Shown: positions 1 to 5,791 of the stretch, piece after piece
Layout of the letters: each line of letters starts with the position of its first letter
How positions within the stretch are numbered: the first letter of the stretch is position 1
Source of the DNA: Alphaproteobacteria bacterium
GTDB taxonomy: Bacteria; Pseudomonadota; Alphaproteobacteria; Rickettsiales; SXRF01
Assembly: GCA_020050695.1 (NCBI GenBank)
Contig: JAGVKI010000198.1
Coordinates: 1-7,553, forward strand
Reading direction: 5' to 3'
Length of the DNA stretch: 7,553 nt
Translations under genes and position numbers: made by a program
The notes under the pieces: model-generated
Told to the model about the DNA's origin: nothing
Database searches by the model: none
Seen by the model: the letters and a program-made list of their open reading frames with translations, nothing else

Positions 1-648
1 CAGTAATGCCTTATCCGGATTCGTATCACGTGCGTCCTTGGCGATACCTACAATATAATCGGGAGCCGCAAATAACGCGCGCTGTTCATCCGTCAGCTGT
101 TCAAGGTCAAATTTGCGCAGATCGCTGGCATTGATATTATCGTCTTCAACCTTTGCATTAAACGATTGCCATGAGCCAATCCCGTTATCGGCAAAATGCT
201 GCACATAAGCGCTGAGCTGGCGGATATGGCCGCCTGCCGTAGGTTTGTCCGATGCTTTGGAACGGTAATGGGTAACGGTTTTATCTTTAGCGCCGATGGC
301 TTCAAGCTTTGGCGTCCAGCCTGCAAACCAGGTGTCGGGATTACCGGTGTCTTCTCCCACGATCACCCGCGAAGGGTCATAATATTGCGGCACGGCGCGA
401 CGCAGCTGTTCTTTTTGCTGCACAACCGTCATGGGGTTACGGATAGGGTCATAAAGATGGCTGTCAGCGCCATTGGCAGAACCTATGAATATCACTGGCT
501 TCAAGCCAGCTTCAGCAATTTCATTCAGGCAATCGACATGCATGCGGTGCATGGGCGAGCGACGGCCTACAGACAAGCCGTATTCCATACCGCTATCAGC
601 CAGTTGCTGTTTGAGTTGCTGCGCGTTACCCTGATATTGTTCAACCAT
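1..648 (-). CDS. Nicotinate/nicotinamide mononucleotide adenylyltransferase-like protein (partial, C-terminus off the left edge)
   Basis: The frame is open from an ATG at 648 to the window edge (216 codons) and has no stop. It reads as a nucleotidyltransferase of the NMN/NaMN adenylyltransferase superfamily, which joins AMP from ATP to a mononucleotide to make NaAD or NAD. Visible signatures are GRRSPMHRMH at residues 28-37 (a variant of the family's GxFxPxHxGH ATP-binding motif, keeping both histidines), NPMT at 71-74 (compare NPFT in NadM-type enzymes) and INASDLR at 172-178 (compare the ISxTxxR motif near the C-terminus of the fold). About 25 residues precede the first motif, more than usual. 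The start is fixed by AGGGAG a few bases upstream, inside the end of the preceding gene, whose stop is 1 bp away. Being last of the visible salvage genes supports NaMN as substrate, but substrate preference cannot be read from sequence. A further domain could follow beyond the edge. Confidence 0.78.
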   Translation of the reverse strand, partial: MVEQYQGNAQQLKQQLADSGMEYGLSVGRRSPMHRMHVDCLNEIAEAGLKPVIFIGSANGADSHLYDPIRNPMTVVQQKEQLRRAVPQYYDPSRVIVGEDTGNPDTWFAGWTPKLEAIGAKDKTVTHYRSKASDKPTAGGHIRQLSAYVQHFADNGIGSWQSFNAKVEDDNINASDLRKFDLEQLTDEQRALFAAPDYIVGIAKDARDTNPDKALL

Positions 649-649
649 T

Positions 650-910
650 CTATTCTCCCTGATATCCGTGTTCTGCCTGCATGCGTGAAATAATGGCAGG
701 GTGCGGTCCCTTGCCAAAGCCTGATTCCAGCACCGTTCCATACTGCGCTACGTCAAGCCTGCCGCTTCTTACGGCTTTGAGGAATGCTGCCCGTTTGGGC
801 GAAGGCACATCGACAAAAAACCATGTGTCCTGCCCGTGGCTGTCCTGCCCGCCGCGAATCAGGTATACGCCTTCTCCGCCTGCGGTAAGTTTTTGTGCAA
901 ATGCGCCCAT
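650..910 (-). CDS. Unrecognised 86-aa protein inside the NAD salvage cluster
   Basis: I do not recognise this family with confidence. It is a small soluble protein without signal peptide or membrane segment. Residues 15-33 (VYLIRG, then DTWFFVDV) look like two beta strands. Residues 36-51 (SPKRAAFLKAVRSG) look like a helix. A conserved-looking LDVAQYGTVLESGFGKGP stretch covers about 52-69, and a final helix follows. It is real rather than a chance frame. It starts 2 bp after the nicotinamidase stop with AAGGGG placed 6 nt before the ATG, and it ends 1 bp before the adenylyltransferase ATG, so translation is probably coupled on both sides. Its position between two NAD salvage enzymes suggests a role tied to that pathway, perhaps as regulator or accessory subunit, but that is only context. 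No catalytic motif is evident. Confidence 0.82.
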   Translation of the reverse strand: MGAFAQKLTAGGEGVYLIRGGQDSHGQDTWFFVDVPSPKRAAFLKAVRSGRLDVAQYGTVLESGFGKGPHPAIISRMQAEHGYQGE

Positions 911-912
911 GG

Positions 913-2046
913 CTAACCCCTTGCTACTTTAAGATCCTGACCGCCTGCGGTGCTCATATCGCCTGCGATTTCGGTTACATCAGGCTTCCTGTCTTTTAGG
1001 ATTTTAGCCAGCGGCACCGAGGCGATATCGCGTGTTTCTGCAAGACGTTCCGGCACTCCATTTAAGCTGAATGGATCATCCTTGCCGCCTGGAATAGGAA
1101 TACCGCGCGAGATGTCCGGTACATAGTTGATTTCGGTCTGCATACCACGCATTTTGAAATGGCCAGCCAAGAAATCCGCGACATTATTGGCAGAAAATTC
1201 CACGCAGAAATTAGACGCCAGGCCGCCGATATTGAACACGACTTTCTTTACGCCTTTTTCTTTGAATTCCTTTGCCAGCTTGGCGAATACTTCACGCGCC
1301 GGAGTTTCGGTTTCGCGGTCGTTTTCCACGCCGATACCATAGCTGTCTACTTCGGTGCGCATACCTTTACGCACCACATAATAGCTGTTGCCGGTGGCGG
1401 CATCGTGATGCGCAATAATAGGAGTCATGAGATCCTGATCGATTTTTTTGGTAAGGCCTTCTGGCAGGTTCAGGCCTTTGGGGAACAGTGAGCTGGCCTT
1501 GCCCTGCGTGCAGTGATCGGGCCACAGCGTCTGGGTAGAAGCGCCTGCAATTTCATTGAATGTCTTGTCGTTATATGTATCAAGCACCTTGGTCACGCGG
1601 CCACGGTCTTCTTCGCTTGGATCGCCGCCGCCGGAGGTTTCCACCACCACATTGCGCACACGGCCATCGGCTTCTTTCAGGCCAATGATATAACCATCTT
1701 TATCAAGCACAATTTCAGAAAACTGCATGGCAAGCGGGCTTAAGTAATCATCGGGATTGCCGCCACTGGCTGCAAGTGCCGCTTTACGATATTCCACCAC
1801 GCCGGGATGGTTATCCATAAAGCTGATATGCGTGCCGGGATGGTAATCCTGGCTGAGAATGAAGGTGCCGTTTTGGGTAGTGGCAACGATATTGCCAATA
1901 CTTTCAACAATGGCTTCGCCGTCGGGCACATAGAGAGAGCCGCCATCTGTCTTGGAAAGCGTTGGGTTTAAAAAGCCGTTCTGCGCGTCGATGATCACAT
2001 CGATCACTGCGGTTGGCACACCGTCGATATTACGAATCTCTACCAT
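913..2046 (-). CDS. pncA: Nicotinamidase (PncA-type, isochorismatase-like hydrolase) with a large insertion
   Basis: The enzyme deamidates nicotinamide to nicotinate and ammonia in the cytoplasm, feeding the phosphoribosyltransferase encoded just upstream. The fold's hallmarks are all present: IIDAQNGF with catalytic Asp20, the metal site SQDYHPGTHISF (Asp67, His69, His73), WPDHC at 175-179 matching the WPxHC block of nicotinamidases, YVVRKG with catalytic Lys227, and GGLASNFCV with nucleophile Cys281. The Asp-Lys-Cys triad and metal ligands are therefore complete, which separates it from generic isochorismatases. At 377 residues it is far longer than the roughly 200-residue bacterial PncA. 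About 100 residues lie between HISF and WPDHC, where short enzymes have a few tens, and there is also a C-terminal tail of about 50 residues. The start has AAGGGAG just upstream, 21 bp after the preceding gene's stop. Confidence 0.9.
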   Translation of the reverse strand: MVEIRNIDGVPTAVIDVIIDAQNGFLNPTLSKTDGGSLYVPDGEAIVESIGNIVATTQNGTFILSQDYHPGTHISFMDNHPGVVEYRKAALAASGGNPDDYLSPLAMQFSEIVLDKDGYIIGLKEADGRVRNVVVETSGGGDPSEEDRGRVTKVLDTYNDKTFNEIAGASTQTLWPDHCTQGKASSLFPKGLNLPEGLTKKIDQDLMTPIIAHHDAATGNSYYVVRKGMRTEVDSYGIGVENDRETETPAREVFAKLAKEFKEKGVKKVVFNIGGLASNFCVEFSANNVADFLAGHFKMRGMQTEINYVPDISRGIPIPGGKDDPFSLNGVPERLAETRDIASVPLAKILKDRKPDVTEIAGDMSTAGGQDLKVARG

Positions 2047-2067
2047 GTTTTTTCTCCCTTATTATGC

Positions 2068-4038
2068 TTATGCCATTTTGCGAACTTGGTCTTGCGCCAC
2101 GCCGCCTTCTACTTGCAGCTGGTTACCAGCGGTAACGGTCTCTGGCCTGCGATCCTGGGCTTCAAAACGCTCGCGGTATTCTTCCACACCGGCAAGGTTG
2201 GAATGCGCCGCATGCAGCTGCTCACAACCCTGGCGTTGTTCAAACAGGTTCTTATCCAGATAAACCGGGATATGCTGCACTTCCGGCGGCAACTGCACTT
2301 CGATCTCTGCGATATTCACCGTAAGGTTTGCATCGCCTTTTTTCATGGCATCGTTATATGCAGCCAGCAGCTTTTCCTTACGCACGTCAGCGCGTGGACG
2401 CACCACAAGGCGTGCTGCATCCGGTAGCGCACCAAGCTGTGATTTGACGAATGCGGCAACATCCCTAAGGTCGGTTACAAATTTATGGCTTCCTGGGAAC
2501 GTTTCCACCTGCTTTGGCTCTTGATAAACATATTTGCCTTTGGCATCGAATACCGGCACCAGAAGGTCTTTTCCGCCATCTTCCGTGATGGTCTGATGGT
2601 CTTTGAAGTTACGCAGGTTGATGGCTTCGCCCTTGGGGTCCAGGCCCAGCATTTCATCATAAATCACCACTTTGGCGAGCTTGCCATCCTCATCATAGTA
2701 GCGACGGGAATTGATACGGCCAGGATTAGAGGATTTCACCGGCGCGTGCGCGGCCACCTTCATCACAGGGGTCATCTTACCGCCTTCTGGCATTGGGTTG
2801 CCATCCAGCACATCCATATATACTGAAGATGCTTTGTAAACCAGACCCAGCGGTGCTACGTGCGAGCCGCCGGTGCCAACGCCCCATGACTTAAAGAATG
2901 CACCGTTTTTGCGCATATCCTGCGCGGTGTGTTCGTCAATACCATCGGCTGCTGCACAAAATACTTTTGCACCATCGCTGTGCTTAAGCAGTTCGGCATC
3001 GCTCATGCCCTTTACGCTCGCCGGATCAACGCCGTCAACCAGGCCTTCTTCCGCAAAGCGGCGCAGTGCAATTTTGGAATATTTGGTAATATCGCCAGAA
3101 TCAAAACGAACCCCATAACCTTTGCCAAGGCCTTCGGCATGCAGTTCTTTGATCACCTTGATTGCGTTTTCCAAACCCTGCAGCGGATCATAGGTATCCA
3201 CCAGCAAAATGCCTGACTCAGGGTGCGCCATGGCAAAGCTGCGGAATGCATCCTTTTTCAGTGCGTCGCGGAACTCGCCCATCTTGCCTTCTTCCTGCAA
3301 GGCGAGTAATTCCTTCACGCTCTTATCGCCCACCTCATTTTCGTGCGTCATCACCCATGCATGATCCATGGTGCCGGCAAATGCCTGACCAAAATTACGT
3401 GCTGCGGTACCGGTTGAGGTCGAAGTATACCCACCAAGGCCAAGGGAACGCGATGCCTCGAGCATAGCGCCAAAGCCCGGGCCACGGCGCATGCCCTGCA
3501 CGCTGCCTGCACCCTTTGGTGAGCCATTTTCCAGTTCCTCGCCCAGTACATCGGTCAGGCGCGCCGCATGGGTCGTGTAGCCGCTATGGCCGTTGATAAT
3601 GCCAAGCGCTACGGATTCGAGCATCTTTACCTGCGCAATGGGGCCTTCCACGCGTAGCACGGGCTCCTGCGGAAAGAACGTGGCGCCTTCAGGCGCAGCA
3701 TCGATCTTCAGCTTGAATTCCATATGCTTTAAATAATCGAGGAATGCTTCCGGGAATTGCTGTTTGCCGCTTGGGGTTTTCTGCGAACGCAGGAAGGCAA
3801 TATCCTCTTCGGAAAAACCATGTTCCTGCCAGCGTTTTACTATATCGATGACCCCTTCCAGCCCGCCTGCAATAGTATAGCCACCATTTAATGCTTCCTT
3901 GCGGCCAAACATGTAAAAGACCGATGGGTTATCCGCGCGCCCCTCCTGCCAGTAGGCAAGGGCAGTGGTGAAATGGTATTTGTCGGTAGCAACCGGGGTG
4001 GTTTGTGAGACGTCGTAATTATCGCTGATGAAACCCAT
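2068..4038 (-). CDS. pncB: Nicotinate phosphoribosyltransferase, long form
   Basis: The enzyme joins nicotinate to PRPP, with ATP hydrolysis, to give nicotinate mononucleotide, the committed step of Preiss-Handler salvage. Numbered from the ATG at 4038, the family blocks appear in order: ATDKYHFTTALAYW (17-30), FYMFGRK with NGGYTIAGGLE (41-61), GGYTSTST (202-209), GTMDHAWVM with the likely phosphorylatable His226 (222-230), LLVDTYDPLQGLENAI (278-293), GVRFDSGDI (309-317) and WGVGTGGSHVA (385-395). These match NAPRT rather than NAMPT. The protein is 656 aa, against roughly 400-550 for most relatives. The catalytic blocks end near residue 400, and the last 120 or so residues (charged, Gln-rich at the end) resemble no motif I know. 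The start at 4038 is chosen because GGAAGA lies 6 nt upstream; longer starts (ATG 4056, TTG 4071) have no such site. It heads the cluster, 21 bp before the nicotinamidase gene. Confidence 0.92.
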   Translation of the reverse strand: MGFISDNYDVSQTTPVATDKYHFTTALAYWQEGRADNPSVFYMFGRKEALNGGYTIAGGLEGVIDIVKRWQEHGFSEEDIAFLRSQKTPSGKQQFPEAFLDYLKHMEFKLKIDAAPEGATFFPQEPVLRVEGPIAQVKMLESVALGIINGHSGYTTHAARLTDVLGEELENGSPKGAGSVQGMRRGPGFGAMLEASRSLGLGGYTSTSTGTAARNFGQAFAGTMDHAWVMTHENEVGDKSVKELLALQEEGKMGEFRDALKKDAFRSFAMAHPESGILLVDTYDPLQGLENAIKVIKELHAEGLGKGYGVRFDSGDITKYSKIALRRFAEEGLVDGVDPASVKGMSDAELLKHSDGAKVFCAAADGIDEHTAQDMRKNGAFFKSWGVGTGGSHVAPLGLVYKASSVYMDVLDGNPMPEGGKMTPVMKVAAHAPVKSSNPGRINSRRYYDEDGKLAKVVIYDEMLGLDPKGEAINLRNFKDHQTITEDGGKDLLVPVFDAKGKYVYQEPKQVETFPGSHKFVTDLRDVAAFVKSQLGALPDAARLVVRPRADVRKEKLLAAYNDAMKKGDANLTVNIAEIEVQLPPEVQHIPVYLDKNLFEQRQGCEQLHAAHSNLAGVEEYRERFEAQDRRPETVTAGNQLQVEGGVAQDQVRKMA

Positions 4039-4044
4039 GATTTT

Positions 4045-4050
4045 TCTTCC
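4045..4050 (-). promoter_or_regulatory. Ribosome binding site deciding the pncB start
   Basis: On the minus strand this reads GGAAGA, 6 nt before the ATG at 4038. It lies downstream of the in-frame ATG at 4056 and TTG at 4071, so it can serve only the 4038 start. Confidence 0.7.
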
Positions 4051-4073
4051 GAGCATTATGCCAAAGGGCAAAG

Positions 4074-4100
4074 GTTAAAAATAACGGTTAAATTTTTAAC
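4074..4100. repeat. AT-rich inverted repeat in the pncB leader, candidate operator
   Basis: Perfect 9-bp arms GTTAAAAAT (4074-4082) and ATTTTTAAC (4092-4100) flank a 9-nt centre. The overlapping TAAC-G-GTTA (4082-4090) is itself an odd palindrome, so the stretch holds GTTA/TAAC half-sites repeatedly. It lies 36-62 bases upstream of the pncB ATG and downstream of the candidate -10 box. A repressor site for the NAD cluster is the simplest reading; a weak leader hairpin is the alternative. I cannot match it to a known NAD regulator. Confidence 0.4.
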
Positions 4101-4126
4101 AGATGCATCGGAAAGCACATATGAAG

Positions 4127-4132
4127 ATTATA
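4127..4132 (-). promoter_or_regulatory. Candidate -10 box for the NAD salvage cluster
   Basis: On the minus strand this is a perfect TATAAT, giving a predicted start near 4120 and a leader of about 80 nt that contains the inverted repeat. No good -35 hexamer lies 16-18 bp upstream (CCCGTT at 17 bp). That space falls within the neighbouring hairpin. An activator-dependent promoter or a chance match in AT-rich DNA are both possible. Confidence 0.3.
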
Positions 4133-4141
4133 TTACAAATA

Positions 4142-4159
4142 CGGCCCCAAACGGGGCCG
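4142..4159 (-). terminator. GC-rich hairpin, probable terminator of the 142-aa gene
   Basis: A perfect 7-bp stem CGGCCCC/GGGGCCG closes a 4-nt loop. It sits about 53 nt past the stop of the minus-strand gene at 4212-4640 and before the NAD cluster. On the minus strand the following bases are TATTTGTAAT, a weak U-tract; on the plus strand the run is ATCTGATATTTTCTT. The stem is strong and the tract modest, so termination may be partial, letting some transcription read into pncB. Confidence 0.55.
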
Positions 4160-4211
4160 AATCTGATATTTTCTTATTATTGAATACGCTAGCGAAATGA
4201 ATTCCCAGGAT

Positions 4212-4640
4212 TTATCCAAAACCCAGACCAATCATTAATTTGGGCTGTTCTTCGCCCTGGCCTGTCTCAGCTTGTTTTTGTAGTTTATCTTCAATCTCTT
4301 GCTTCATTTGATCGGTAATGGCCTGTTTTTCCTCAGGCGGCATAGCTTCGAATTCTTCCTTGGTTATGCCATGAGCTTTAAGCCATGCTTCCTGCATGCG
4401 CTCTGCAGGTGTTTTCTTCATATATTCCAGGAACTCTTCACGCGCATCCTTCTTAAGGGACGCACTCTGGCTGGTCGCCTCAGCCTTCGCGACATTGTTA
4501 TTGGCAGAGCCTGATACGGCCCCCCCACTTAGCAGGGCGGCAAATCCTCCCCCCTCCTGCTGGGCCTTTTTTTCCTTGTCCTTCATCTGCGCCAGCATCA
4601 TATCGGCGAGTGAATTGGTATTTACCCCTGAGATTGCCAT
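4212..4640 (-). CDS. Hypothetical charged helical protein, 142 aa
   Basis: I cannot assign a function. The N-terminal half (residues 1-60) looks disordered: a short helix (LADMMLAQMKDKEKKAQQ), a Gly-rich patch, then Ser/Ala/Asn-rich sequence. Residues 64-123 form a compact charged helical block with the pattern 'EFLEYMKKTPAERMQEAWL', then 'GITKEEFEAMPPEEKQAI', then a Lys/Glu-rich helix. Blocks of this form (YMxxTPxERM ... GxTxEExxAMxPEEKxAI) recur, from memory, in otherwise unrelated small proteobacterial proteins. There is no signal peptide or membrane segment. The C-terminus ends in LMIGLGFG. The start is supported by AGGAGAAG directly upstream. It is transcribed divergently from the DUF1993 gene and is probably a single-gene unit, since a hairpin follows its stop. 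Confidence 0.75.
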   Translation of the reverse strand: MAISGVNTNSLADMMLAQMKDKEKKAQQEGGGFAALLSGGAVSGSANNNVAKAEATSQSASLKKDAREEFLEYMKKTPAERMQEAWLKAHGITKEEFEAMPPEEKQAITDQMKQEIEDKLQKQAETGQGEEQPKLMIGLGFG

Positions 4641-4663
4641 AACTTCTCCTTACGCGTGTCGTT

Positions 4664-4679
4664 ATATTAGGAATAATAT
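4664..4679. repeat. Inverted repeat in the divergent intergenic region
   Basis: The arms ATATTA (4664-4669) and TAATAT (4674-4679) flank GGAA. It lies 24-39 bases upstream of the 142-aa gene, where its -10 region would be expected; a TATAAC read on the minus strand covers 4661-4666. It could be an operator, or a chance AT-rich palindrome. The surrounding 4641-4773 gap holds this, the plus-strand promoter described next and two ribosome binding sites. Confidence 0.25.
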
Positions 4680-4708
4680 CTTGCAATAACCATGCCATAG
4701 CGGGCAGG

Positions 4709-4737
4709 TTGAAATGCTGTCCGCATGTACCTATGTT
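4709..4737 (+). promoter_or_regulatory. Candidate sigma-70-type promoter of the DUF1993 gene
   Basis: TTGAAA (4709-4714, 5 of 6 to TTGACA) and TATGTT (4732-4737, 4 of 6 to TATAAT) are separated by exactly 17 bp. The predicted start near 4744 gives a leader of about 30 nt before the ATG at 4774. This also argues against starting the gene at the upstream in-frame ATG at 4714, which would lie inside the promoter. Confidence 0.5.
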
Positions 4738-4773
4738 ATGGCTGCTAGCTCATTCCTTTCACGGAGAACTCCC

Positions 4774-5277
4774 ATGTCACTATCCATGTATCAGGCTTCC
4801 ATCCCTACATTTGTGCGCGGCCTGAAAAACCTGTCGGCTATACTTGCCAAGGCATCTGCTTATGCAGAATCCAAGAAAATTGACCAGACGGTACTGGTAA
4901 ATGCGCGCTTAGCGCCGGACATGTTTCCGCTGGCGCGCCAGATCCAGATCGCCAGCGACGGCGTAAAAGGCTGCGCGGCACGTCTTGCGGGCGTGGAAGT
5001 GCCAAGCTTTCCTGATAATGAAGCAAGCTTTGCCGACCTGCAGGAGCGCATCAACAAAACCATCAGCTTTATTGAAAGCGTAAAGCCTGAGCAGATTGAC
5101 GGCAGCGAAGAAAAAGCGATTCATCTTAAAGTAGGTGGCCGCGAACTGGACTTTAAAGGCCAGCCATACCTGCTGGAATTTGTGATTCCAAACTTCTATT
5201 TCCACCTTACCGCTGCTTACGCGATACTGCGCCATAACGGCCTGGATATCGGCAAACGAGATTTCCTCGGCGCGTAA
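4774..5277 (+). CDS. DUF1993 family protein, 167 aa
   Basis: The protein matches the DUF1993 family along its length: SLSMYQASIPTFVRGLKNL (2-20) at the start, ARLAPDMFPLARQIQIASD (44-62) in the middle, and PNFYFHLTAAYAILRHNGL (139-157) with IGKRDFLGA at the end. The family is a small cytoplasmic helical bundle resembling DinB-like folds; its biochemical role is not established. His144 and His154 could be ligand residues, which is speculation. The start at 4774 fits the usual family N-terminus (MSLSMYQAS) and has GGAGAA at 4763-4768, 5 nt upstream. A longer reading from 4714 would add 20 residues without family support. The length is typical. It is apparently monocistronic, with its own promoter and a possible terminator downstream. 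Confidence 0.9.
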   Translation: MSLSMYQASIPTFVRGLKNLSAILAKASAYAESKKIDQTVLVNARLAPDMFPLARQIQIASDGVKGCAARLAGVEVPSFPDNEASFADLQERINKTISFIESVKPEQIDGSEEKAIHLKVGGRELDFKGQPYLLEFVIPNFYFHLTAAYAILRHNGLDIGKRDFLGA

Positions 5278-5292
5278 AAACCCGCGATATAC

Positions 5293-5354
5293 AACCGCCG
5301 CAGCTATTAGTGCATTTTCTTTTTGCGCTTGGTCTTTTACAGGTTGCGGCGGTT
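5293..5354 (+). terminator. Long-loop inverted repeat after the DUF1993 gene, possible terminator
   Basis: The perfect 10-bp arms AACCGCCGCA (5293-5302) and TGCGGCGGTT (5345-5354) enclose 42 nt and begin 16 nt past the stop. On the plus strand the right arm is followed by TTCTGCTTTGATTT, a plausible U-rich run. Inside the loop GTGCA can pair with TGCGC across a T-rich spacer, giving a nested stem. The loop is longer than in ordinary intrinsic terminators, so a small structured RNA or a dispersed palindromic repeat remain alternatives. The rest of the 5278-5498 gap holds only the promoter and palindrome described next. Confidence 0.4.
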
Positions 5355-5404
5355 TTCTGCTTTGATTTCCCAGAATTAGAAATATTGCGCATAAAAATTC
5401 GATT

Positions 5405-5433
5405 AGGACATGCCTTCGATGTTTCTCTATGAT
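5405..5433 (+). promoter_or_regulatory. Candidate promoter of the small secreted-protein pair
   Basis: AGGACA (5405-5410, 4 of 6 to the -35 consensus) and TATGAT (5428-5433, 5 of 6 to the -10 consensus) are 17 bp apart. The predicted start near 5440 gives a leader of roughly 60 nt that contains the palindrome at 5443-5458. Confidence 0.35.
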
Positions 5434-5442
5434 GCATCCGAA

Positions 5443-5458
5443 TGGAATTTTTATTCCA
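5443..5458. repeat. Palindrome at the predicted transcript start of the secreted-protein pair
   Basis: TGGAAT (5443-5448), a TTTT spacer and ATTCCA (5453-5458) form a perfect 6-bp inverted repeat. Its place just after the candidate promoter suits an operator or a 5' leader hairpin. No specific regulator can be named. Confidence 0.3.
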
Positions 5459-5498
5459 ATTGGTTAATCATGAAACAAGAATACAAAAAGGAACTGCG

Positions 5499-5771
5499 AT
5501 GAAACATAATCTTACCGCCATGCTGATGACAGCTTTTGTTATGTCGGCGTCACCGCTTTACGCACAGGTAATCGGCGTTGGCACTGGCGCAACGCCATCG
5601 GATAAGAGTTCTACGGCTACCAATGTAGATACCAGCGTCAACACATCACGCGGCGTCGGCCCTAATCCCAACACCGGCATTATGATTGAAACACCAAACG
5701 CCAGCCTTAAAGCAAAAACCCGCGCTAACGCTGACGCTAAGACCAAACTCGAAACCAACACCGATCATTAG
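5499..5771 (+). CDS. Small secreted protein of unknown function, 90 aa
   Basis: I do not recognise the family. The N-terminus is a classic Sec signal peptide: MKHN, a hydrophobic core (LTAMLMTAFVMSA) and SPLYA with predicted cleavage before Gln23. The mature part, about 68 residues, is low-complexity and rich in Thr, Asn, Ser, Ala and Gly, with no cysteine or aromatic core. It ends in a Lys/Ala/Thr stretch (residues 69-84) and is probably unfolded in the periplasm or exported. The start at 5499 is chosen over an in-frame ATG at 5442 because AAAGGAA lies 5 nt upstream and the signal peptide begins there. It is followed after 20 bp by a second secreted protein with almost the same signal-peptide end, so the two are probably co-transcribed. 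Confidence 0.75.
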   Translation: MKHNLTAMLMTAFVMSASPLYAQVIGVGTGATPSDKSSTATNVDTSVNTSRGVGPNPNTGIMIETPNASLKAKTRANADAKTKLETNTDH

Positions 5772-5791
5772 CAAAATATAAGGAGAGAGAT

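Noticed and set aside
196..693. 165-codon plus-strand open frame antisense to the adenylyltransferase
   Set aside because: The minus strand carries clear family motifs and a ribosome binding site here; the plus-strand translation shows no recognisable domain and mirrors the coding strand.
913..2046. Generic isochorismatase or cysteine hydrolase
   Set aside because: The Asp-His-His metal ligands and the WPDHC block are specific to nicotinamidases.
2068..4038. Nicotinamide phosphoribosyltransferase (NAMPT), as in phage NAD reconstitution pathway NARP2
   Set aside because: Motifs such as NGGYTIAGGLE, GTMDHAWVM and LLVDTYD fit nicotinate phosphoribosyltransferase, and a nicotinamidase is encoded beside it. 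No phage genes are in view.
2068..4071. Longer pncB reading from a TTG at 4071 (667 aa)
   Set aside because: The codon is TTG with no ribosome binding site; GGAAGA sits just before the ATG at 4038.
4714..5277. DUF1993 gene starting at 4714 with a hydrophobic N-terminus
   Set aside because: That ATG overlaps the candidate -35 box, and the extra residues do not match the family, which starts at MSLSMYQAS.
5207..5437. 76-codon minus-strand open frame across the long-loop inverted repeat
   Set aside because: It runs over the end of the DUF1993 gene and a structured gap, and its translation is Lys/Arg/Cys-rich without family likeness.
5442..5771. Longer form of the 90-aa secreted protein from 5442
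   Set aside because: It would bury the signal peptide behind 19 residues and begins in the palindrome; the 5499 start has a proper ribosome binding site.
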